A DNA stretch of 11,174 nucleotides from the NCBI GenBank assembly GCA_965652975.1, contig CBFGYO010000135.1:1-11174 (forward strand). The letters run 5' to 3'. Made by a program: the position numbers and the translations under genes. This stretch comes from CADEDV01 sp036374495 (lineage in GTDB: Bacteria; Bacteroidota; Bacteroidia; Chitinophagales; Chitinophagaceae). Below are positions 6,068-11,174 of the stretch, piece by piece (within the stretch, counting starts at the first letter, position 1; each line of letters begins with the position of its first letter). The notes beneath the pieces are model-generated. The model saw nothing but the letters and a program-made list of their open reading frames with translations. It did not search any database and was not told the origin of the DNA.

Positions 6068-7348
6068 ATGCAAAAAGACAAACAGGTATTTGACCTGATC
6101 AGTAAGGAACTCGAAAGACAAAGAAACGGTATCGAACTTATCGCCTCGGAAAATTTCACCTCACTGCAGGTGATGCAGGCCATGGGCACTGTACCCACCA
6201 ACAAGTATGCGGAAGGATATCCCGGCAAAAGGTATTACGGCGGTTGCGAGATCGTTGATGAAATTGAAACTCTGGCCATCGAACGGCTCAAAAAAATATT
6301 CAATGCAAGCTGGGCGAATGTGCAGCCGCATAGCGGTGCCCAGGCTAATGCTGCTGTATTCCTTGCATGTCTCAAGCCGGGGGATAAAGTTTTGGGTCTT
6401 GACCTGAGTATGGGTGGACACCTTACACATGGCAGCCCTGCAAACTTCAGCGGTAAAAATTTCCAGGCGCACTTTTATGGCGTAAAGAAAGAAACGGGGC
6501 TCGTCGATTACGAGCAGTTGGAAGCAGTGGCGATCAAAGAAAAACCCAAAATGATCATTTGCGGAGCATCGGCTTATAGCCGCGATTGGGATTATAAACG
6601 CATCCGGGAAGTTGCAGACAAAATAGGAGCCGTGGTGATGGCGGATATAGCGCATCCTGCTGGATTGATTGCAACGGGACTATTGGCCGATCCATTCGAA
6701 CATTGCCATATTATTACATCTACTACCCATAAAACCCTGAGAGGTCCTCGTGGAGGCATCATCATGCTTCGTCATGATTTTGAGAACACCTGGGGCATCA
6801 AAGATCCAAAGGGCAACACCCGTACAATGAGCCAGCTCCTTGACCTCGCTGTTTTTCCAGGTACTCAGGGCGGCCCACTCGAACACGTTATTGCTGCAAA
6901 AGCCGTGTCCTTTGGTGAAATACTTTCGGAAGATTTTAAAACATATGGAAAACAGGTAATCAGCAATGCGCAGGCGATGGCCGCGGCATTTGTAAAACGT
7001 GGTTATGATCTTATCAGCGATGGTACCGACAACCACCTTATGCTGATTGACCTGCGTAATAAAAATATCACAGGCAAGAAAGCACAGGAAACGCTCGACC
7101 TTGCACATATAACGCTCAACAAAAACGCGGTTCCCTTTGATGATAAATCACCTTTCGTTACTTCGGGTATACGCGTAGGTGTACCGGCGGTAACCACTCG
7201 CGGCATGAAGGAAGCACATATGGAAACCATTGTGGGGTTGGTTGATAAGGTTTTGATGCATACTGACGACGAAGCTGCAATTGCAGGTGTGAAAAGCGAA
7301 GTGAAAGCATTTATGAAAGAGTTTCCTTTATATCCTGAACTTGGATAA
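6068..7348 (+). CDS. glyA: Serine hydroxymethyltransferase
   Basis: A PLP enzyme that interconverts serine plus tetrahydrofolate with glycine plus 5,10-methylene-tetrahydrofolate, the main source of one-carbon units. It is cytoplasmic and normally oligomeric. With the start at 6068 it is 426 residues, close to the family norm of about 420. Signatures: IELIASENF (22-30), NKYAEGYPGKRYYGG (45-59), QPHSGAQAN (86-94) for PLP phosphate, MADIAHPAGL (191-200) with the cofactor-binding Asp/His, the Schiff-base lysine 222 in TSTTHKTLRGPRGG, and FPGTQGGP (263-270). GVPAVTTRGM near the C-terminus is also conserved. An in-frame ATG at 6023 would add 15 residues (MVLLNSRNSTTKNPC) unlike family N-termini; MQKDKQVFDLI fits better, so I chose 6068. 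No Shine-Dalgarno is seen. It is followed at once by element D. Confidence 0.97.
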   Translation: MQKDKQVFDLISKELERQRNGIELIASENFTSLQVMQAMGTVPTNKYAEGYPGKRYYGGCEIVDEIETLAIERLKKIFNASWANVQPHSGAQANAAVFLACLKPGDKVLGLDLSMGGHLTHGSPANFSGKNFQAHFYGVKKETGLVDYEQLEAVAIKEKPKMIICGASAYSRDWDYKRIREVADKIGAVVMADIAHPAGLIATGLLADPFEHCHIITSTTHKTLRGPRGGIIMLRHDFENTWGIKDPKGNTRTMSQLLDLAVFPGTQGGPLEHVIAAKAVSFGEILSEDFKTYGKQVISNAQAMAAAFVKRGYDLISDGTDNHLMLIDLRNKNITGKKAQETLDLAHITLNKNAVPFDDKSPFVTSGIRVGVPAVTTRGMKEAHMETIVGLVDKVLMHTDDEAAIAGVKSEVKAFMKEFPLYPELG

Positions 7349-7368
7349 AAAATCCGCGAAATCCCCCC

Positions 7369-7448
7369 AATCCGCATAATCTGCGCGAAATTATTTCAAC
7401 GGAAGAATTTCTCGCAGATTACGCAGATTTAGCAGATTAAGCAGAATT
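7369..7448. repeat. Palindromic intergenic element D (9-nt iterated unit)
   Basis: Bases 7369-7392 pair with 7406-7429 at 21 of 24 positions around a 13-nt loop, and pairing fades out toward 7351 and 7448. The right arm is a clear 9-nt tandem: cgcagatta (7413), cgcagattt (7422), agcagatta (7431), agcagaatt (7440). It begins right after the glyA stop at 7348 and ends next to the promoter of the following gene. As RNA it would form a strong hairpin at the glyA 3' end, but no T-run follows, so it is not a canonical intrinsic terminator. Confidence 0.8.
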
Positions 7449-7457
7449 TATTATTAC

Positions 7458-7465
7458 TATTTTTG
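7458..7465 (+). promoter_or_regulatory. -7 promoter box upstream of the DUF4293-type gene
   Basis: TATTTTTG matches TAnnTTTG fully and lies 14 bases before the ATG at 7480, so the transcript would have a very short leader. The -33 region would fall inside the right arm of element D, where no TTTG is present. It is a half-match only. Confidence 0.35.
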
Positions 7466-7479
7466 AGTAAATACTTACT

Positions 7480-7902
7480 ATGATTCAGCGCCAGCAAACA
7501 CTATGGTTAATACTCGCGACCGTTTGCGCATTCCTGACTTTTCAATTTCCATTTGTAACAGGTAAAGAAGTGGTGGCAAACAGTACTGCATTAGTAGATA
7601 TTGACATCGACGCCGGCGAAAATTTTTACCTCCTTATCCTTACCGGCGCATCCATCGTTTTATCCCTGGTAACCATCTTCATGTTCAAAGACCGTAAGCT
7701 CCAGGGTAGGCTGTGCCTGTTGGGAATTCTCATCGCTGCGGGTATCATAACGGTCTATATTGTACGCTATACAAAGATCGTCAATCCAGTTCCTGCATTA
7801 TGGTGTATACTTCCATTTATTGTACTCATCAGCTATATAATGGCATACCGCGGTATCAGGCATGATGAACGCCTGGTAAAGTCGCTCGACAAATTAAGAT
7901 AG
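7480..7902 (+). CDS. DUF4293-type four-helix membrane protein, function unknown
   Basis: 140 residues with four membrane helices at about 8-25, 48-69, 78-97 and 105-123, and a basic cytoplasmic end (RGIRHDERLVKSLDKLR). The MIQRQQTLWLILA opening, the size and the helix layout match the DUF4293 family, which I know only from Bacteroidota and which has no established function. The first loop (28-47) is acidic. There is no enzymatic motif and no partner gene next to it. Its stop is 8 bases from the stop of the convergent uvrA, so the two transcripts probably overlap unless they end inside each other's coding region. Confidence 0.82.
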   Translation: MIQRQQTLWLILATVCAFLTFQFPFVTGKEVVANSTALVDIDIDAGENFYLLILTGASIVLSLVTIFMFKDRKLQGRLCLLGILIAAGIITVYIVRYTKIVNPVPALWCILPFIVLISYIMAYRGIRHDERLVKSLDKLR

Positions 7903-7910
7903 CGTGATTG

Positions 7911-10847
7911 TTAGCGCATGTACTTGCCAGTATGGCTTTCCTTAACCTTTTTTATTCCTTCAGGCTTACCCGCGTACACGAGATTGCCCCCGCCATCGCC
8001 AGCCTCCGGTCCCAGGTCAATCAGCCAGTCGGCACAGCGGATAACATCCGTGTTATGCTCAATGACGATTATGGAATGACCCTGCTCGATCAAAGCATGA
8101 AACGAGGCCAGTAGTTTATTGATATCGTGAAAATGCAGCCCGGTAGTAGGTTCATCGAAAATGAATAGCACCTTGTTGGCCGATTTGCCTTTACCCAGGA
8201 ATGAAGCGAGTTTTACTCTTTGCGCCTCACCACCGGATAATGTATCCGAACTCTGCCCGAGTTTTACATATCCCAAACCTACATCGCTCAGGGGTTGGAT
8301 AGCGCGTGATAGATTTTTTTCCTCATAAAAAAAACTTATGGCATCATCCACACTCATGTCCAGTATATCATAAATGCTTTTATCCTTGTATTTAACCTCC
8401 AACACTTCTTCCTTAAATTTTTTTCCGCCACACGATTCACAAGTCAGATGTACATCGGCAAGGAATTGCATTTCTACTACCTGTTCTCCTTCGCCCTTGC
8501 AGGTATCGCATCGCCCACCGTCCACGTTAAATGAAAAGTGTTTTGGCAAGAATCCGCGCATCTTGCTCAATGGCTGTCTCGCATACAGGTCGCGTATCTC
8601 ATCATATGCCTTGATATAAGTTACCGGGTTGCTCCTCGATGATTTGCCTATCGGATTCTGATCCACCATTTCTATTTGCGCGATGCTGTCGATATCCCCG
8701 CTGATTGTTTTATGAAAACCTATCTTATCGCCGAATTCACCTTTTATCTTTCGCAGGGCGGGATACAATATTTGTTTAACCAGCGTAGTCTTACCACTTC
8801 CGCTGACGCCGCTTACCACGCAAAGTACATTTAGCGGAAAAGTGACGGTGATATTTTTCAGATTGTGTTGCCGTGCACCTTCCACTGTTATCGAACTGTT
8901 CCATTTACGCACGCTACGTGGTGCTTCTATTTCAAGTTCGCCATTGAGATACTTACCGGTAAGACTGTTAAAACTATTTACAATAGCATCGTAGTCACCT
9001 TCAGCAATCACTTCACCACCCAGGTGTGAAGCCAGAGGTCCCATGTCAATGATATGATCGGCTTCACGCATCATCATTTCGTCGTGCTCAACTACCACAA
9101 CCGTATTACCAAGGTTGCGGAGCTCCTTCAACACGTTGATGAGATTAGCAGTATCACGCGAGTGCAGGCCGATCGATGGTTCGTCGAGTATATATAACGA
9201 ATTGGTAAGATTGCTTCCCAAACTTCTTGTAAGCTGAATGCGCTGGCTTTCGCCACCACTCAGTGAATTAGCGAGGCGGCTCAATGTAAGGTACCCCAGT
9301 CCCACCTTCGAAAGTGTATCAATGCGATTTCCGATTTCCAGCAATATTCGTTTACCTATTTCCTGGTCCTGCATACTCAGTTTATCATTCAGTTTTGCAA
9401 ACCAGGCTCTCAAATCCTTTACTGGCATGGTACTCAATTCGCCGATATGCATCCCGTCGACTTTTACAAATAACGCTTCCTTTCGCAGGCGATATCCATT
9501 ACAATCCGGACATTCGGTGCGCCCGCGGTAACGGCTCAACAAAACCCTATACTGTACTTTATATAACTGTGACTCCACATCTTTGAAAAATGCATTGATG
9601 CCGATACCATCAACACCTTCCCACAATATCTTATACTGGGCATCTGTAAGGTCTGCTATTGGTTTATGGACCGGGAAGTTCACTTTTTTCGCTACTTTGA
9701 TAAACTGCTGTCTCCACCAATCCAGCTTTTCGCCTTTCCAGGGTGCTACTGCACCTTCATACACACTTAAGCGTCGATCGGGTATTACCAGTTCACTGTC
9801 TATGCCCAGCACTTGCGAAAATCCTTCGCAGGTAGGGCATGCTCCAAATGGATTGTTGAAGGAAAAGAGGTTGGGTACAGGTTCTTCAAACTGCATACCG
9901 TCGAGTTCGAACCGGTTATTGAAATGAAGCAGTCCAGGTTTACTGCCTGCATCTTTTTTACTGCTTTTTTTCTTTTCGGGCTCAGGTGATTCCTGTGATG
10001 CAGAGGCAAGTATTTCGAGGTACACATCACCTTCCCCTTCATAAAATGCAGTGCCGATAGAATCTGCCAGGCGATGCTGATCGTCTTCATCAAATTCTTT
10101 TACAACAATCCGGTCGATAAGAATATAAAGTTGCGACCCGGTTTTTTGTAATAAAGCTTTTAACTCTTTATCCGGCAAGGCAACAAGTTCTTCAATTCGG
10201 TGAATGACCCCGTCATCGGTACTCGCGGTTGAAGATTTTTTACCGCCTGTATGCTTTTCATAAATCCTGGAAAATCCTTTTTGCAGAAGGATGTTCAGTT
10301 CTTCGTTTAGCTGGCGGTTCTTATGTTGTTTAAACAATGCAAGAATGTACACGCGTGTGCCGTGGGTCAATCCGGTTACCGCCCGCAATACATCCGTAAC
10401 GTCGTCCTTCTTTACTTCCCTGCCCGAAACGGGCGAAATGGTTTTACCGATACGGGCATAAAGCAGCCGCAGGTAATCGTAGATTTCGGTCATGCTGCCG
10501 ACCGTACTGCGGGGGGTACGCGTAATTACTTTTTGTTCGATGGCGATGGCAGGGCACAGCCCCTTGATGTAATCCACATCCGGCTTATTCATCCGGTTGA
10601 GGAACTGGCGGGCATATGCGCTCAGGCTTTCTGCATAACGACGCTGTCCTTCAGCGTAAAGCGTATCAATGGTCAGGGATGATTTGCCTGATCCGGAGAC
10701 ACCTGTAACTACGATTAGCTTATTCCGGGGAATTACTACATCGATATTTTTCAGGTTGTGGACCCTTGCACCCTTTATATAGATACTTTCTGCGGAATTT
10801 ACGGTCGCTGCTTTAACGGGGTTCTTCCCTTTTATTGTCTTTTCCAT
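7911..10847 (-). CDS. uvrA: Excinuclease ABC subunit A
   Basis: DNA-damage-recognition ATPase of nucleotide excision repair; a UvrA dimer loads UvrB on lesions. 978 residues (typical about 940-970), with two ABC modules. Visible: first Walker A GVSGSGKS (49-56), TPRSTVGSMTEIYDYLRLLYARIGK, ACPTCEG (about 334-340) after LFSFNNPFG, ECPDCNG (about 445), signature SLSGGESQR (about 528-536), Walker B LYILDEPSIGLH (about 550), second Walker A GVSGSGKT (about 676-683), zinc finger CDTCKG...CESCGG (about 775-802), signature TLSGGEAQR (about 868) and Walker B LFIFDEPTTGLH (about 891). About 20 residues precede the usual family start, but no other start codon is available before IYIKGARVHNLKN. A Ser/Lys/Glu-rich linker (about 280-300) precedes HFNNRFELDG, where many UvrAs have the first CxxC. 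The SPVSGREVKK form is typical of a Bacteroidota UvrA clade. Confidence 0.97.
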   Translation of the reverse strand: MEKTIKGKNPVKAATVNSAESIYIKGARVHNLKNIDVVIPRNKLIVVTGVSGSGKSSLTIDTLYAEGQRRYAESLSAYARQFLNRMNKPDVDYIKGLCPAIAIEQKVITRTPRSTVGSMTEIYDYLRLLYARIGKTISPVSGREVKKDDVTDVLRAVTGLTHGTRVYILALFKQHKNRQLNEELNILLQKGFSRIYEKHTGGKKSSTASTDDGVIHRIEELVALPDKELKALLQKTGSQLYILIDRIVVKEFDEDDQHRLADSIGTAFYEGEGDVYLEILASASQESPEPEKKKSSKKDAGSKPGLLHFNNRFELDGMQFEEPVPNLFSFNNPFGACPTCEGFSQVLGIDSELVIPDRRLSVYEGAVAPWKGEKLDWWRQQFIKVAKKVNFPVHKPIADLTDAQYKILWEGVDGIGINAFFKDVESQLYKVQYRVLLSRYRGRTECPDCNGYRLRKEALFVKVDGMHIGELSTMPVKDLRAWFAKLNDKLSMQDQEIGKRILLEIGNRIDTLSKVGLGYLTLSRLANSLSGGESQRIQLTRSLGSNLTNSLYILDEPSIGLHSRDTANLINVLKELRNLGNTVVVVEHDEMMMREADHIIDMGPLASHLGGEVIAEGDYDAIVNSFNSLTGKYLNGELEIEAPRSVRKWNSSITVEGARQHNLKNITVTFPLNVLCVVSGVSGSGKTTLVKQILYPALRKIKGEFGDKIGFHKTISGDIDSIAQIEMVDQNPIGKSSRSNPVTYIKAYDEIRDLYARQPLSKMRGFLPKHFSFNVDGGRCDTCKGEGEQVVEMQFLADVHLTCESCGGKKFKEEVLEVKYKDKSIYDILDMSVDDAISFFYEEKNLSRAIQPLSDVGLGYVKLGQSSDTLSGGEAQRVKLASFLGKGKSANKVLFIFDEPTTGLHFHDINKLLASFHALIEQGHSIIVIEHNTDVIRCADWLIDLGPEAGDGGGNLVYAGKPEGIKKVKESHTGKYMR

Positions 10848-10858
10848 TAATGTGTCTG

Positions 10859-10866
10859 CAAATGTA
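10859..10866 (-). promoter_or_regulatory. -7 promoter box upstream of uvrA
   Basis: On the minus strand, TACATTTG matches TAnnTTTG fully and ends 11 bases before the uvrA ATG. It would give an almost leaderless transcript. No good -33 TTTG is seen at the right distance. No LexA-like box is recognised, although SOS boxes in Bacteroidota are poorly defined. Confidence 0.35.
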
Positions 10867-10946
10867 AACCCTTATGGGGCTTAAGTTTGAGAAGAAACTC
10901 TTAACATTTCCTTAGCACCTAAAAATACACATGCGGTGGATAATTG

Positions 10947-10977
10947 TTTGGCGTTATCACGAAATAAATTATTTTTA
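10947..10977 (+). promoter_or_regulatory. Possible rightward promoter for the gene at the window's right edge
   Basis: TTTG (10947-10950) and TATTTTTA (10970-10977, 7 of 8 matches to TAnnTTTG) are separated by 19 bases. This predicts a start near 10983 and a leader of about 155 nt before the ATG at 11140. An 11-codon frame starting at 10997 (MNNLNTHLPIA, then stop) lies in the leader; nothing else shows that it is translated. Confidence 0.35.
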
Positions 10978-10981
10978 GAGT

Positions 10982-11080
10982 CCAATATCCAAAAAAATGA
11001 ATAACCTAAACACACACCTGCCTATCGCATAACTTCTACTCTGTTTTTACCGATTTACAACCTGAGCAAACCAATATCCA
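10982..11080. repeat. Direct repeat CCAATATCCA pair
   Basis: The 10-mer ccaatatcca occurs exactly at 10982-10991 and 11071-11080, 89 bases apart, inside the leader region of the partial right-edge gene. It might be a paired binding site or a chance event in AT-rich DNA. I see no RNA gene or coding region in the rest of 10867-11139. Confidence 0.3.
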
Positions 11081-11139
11081 TTGAAATATCTGTCTGTGGC
11101 ATAATCCCCCTGGCAGAGCAACCCAAACCTGTAGGAGTT

Positions 11140-11174
11140 ATGAAAGCTTTTAACAAAAAAACCGACCATGAACT
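11140..11174 (+). CDS. Start of an unidentified gene, cut by the window edge
   Basis: ATG at 11140 opens a frame reading MKAFNKKTDHEL up to the last base. It is preceded by gtaggagtt, a purine-rich AGGAG only 2 bases from the ATG, which is closer than usual. The KTDHEL start recalls N-termini of sigma-70 family (ECF-type) RNA polymerase sigma factors of this phylum, where a phrase like D-x-E-L-V is followed by helix 1 of region 2. Eleven and a half codons are too few to rely on that. It is rightward, divergent from uvrA. Confidence 0.45.
   Translation, partial: MKAFNKKTDHE

Noticed and set aside
7413..7448. Short tandem units in elements A-D as a CRISPR array
   Set aside because: The units are 7-9 bases and directly adjacent or nearly so. 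There are no 25-40-base repeats, no unique spacers and no cas genes.
7908..8114. 68-codon plus-strand frame after the DUF4293-type gene
   Set aside because: It is entirely antisense to the uvrA C-terminus, with no independent support.

Overview
The window looks like chromosomal DNA of a Bacteroidota bacterium, most like the Chitinophagaceae/Sphingobacteriia side of the phylum. The evidence is: intergenic -7 boxes of the TAnnTTTG type and almost no Shine-Dalgarno sequences; a four-helix DUF4293-type protein, a family I know only from Bacteroidota; a Bacteroidota-style UvrA; and intergenic palindromes of a kind common in this phylum. Moderate GC and dense coding fit. Nothing looks like a plasmid, phage, IS element, CRISPR array, rRNA or tRNA.

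Layout. Positions 1-1881 hold the end of an ABC ATPase gene and its NatB-type permease, one exporter operon. Positions 2084-2899 encode a signal-anchored, highly charged helical protein built from 16-residue repeats, with its own good promoter and terminator. It converges on a leftward block: a small secreted carboxypeptidase-regulatory-like protein (3222-3626), an FMN-dependent nitronate monooxygenase/FabK-family enzyme (3683-4633) and a long sugar-phosphate nucleotidylyltransferase (4832-5824). Divergent from this block is glyA (6068-7348), followed by a DUF4293-type membrane protein (7480-7902). That gene runs head-on, with an 8-bp gap, into uvrA (7911-10847, leftward). The right edge (10848-11174) holds the uvrA promoter side, a possible rightward promoter and the first 35 bases of a probable new gene.

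How the genes relate. Apart from the ABC pair, these are mostly independent housekeeping genes: export, one-carbon metabolism, nucleotide-sugar synthesis and excision repair. I see no defence system, biosynthetic cluster or other multi-gene novelty.

The most unusual content is between the genes. Four gaps (1881-1977, 2969-3170, 4645-4815, 7369-7448) each carry an imperfect long palindrome lying 3' of a gene. Their arms are degenerate tandem repeats of a 7-, 8- or 9-nt unit. The four have different sequences but the same architecture, and the second contains another palindrome nested in its centre. I regard this as the main lead of the window.
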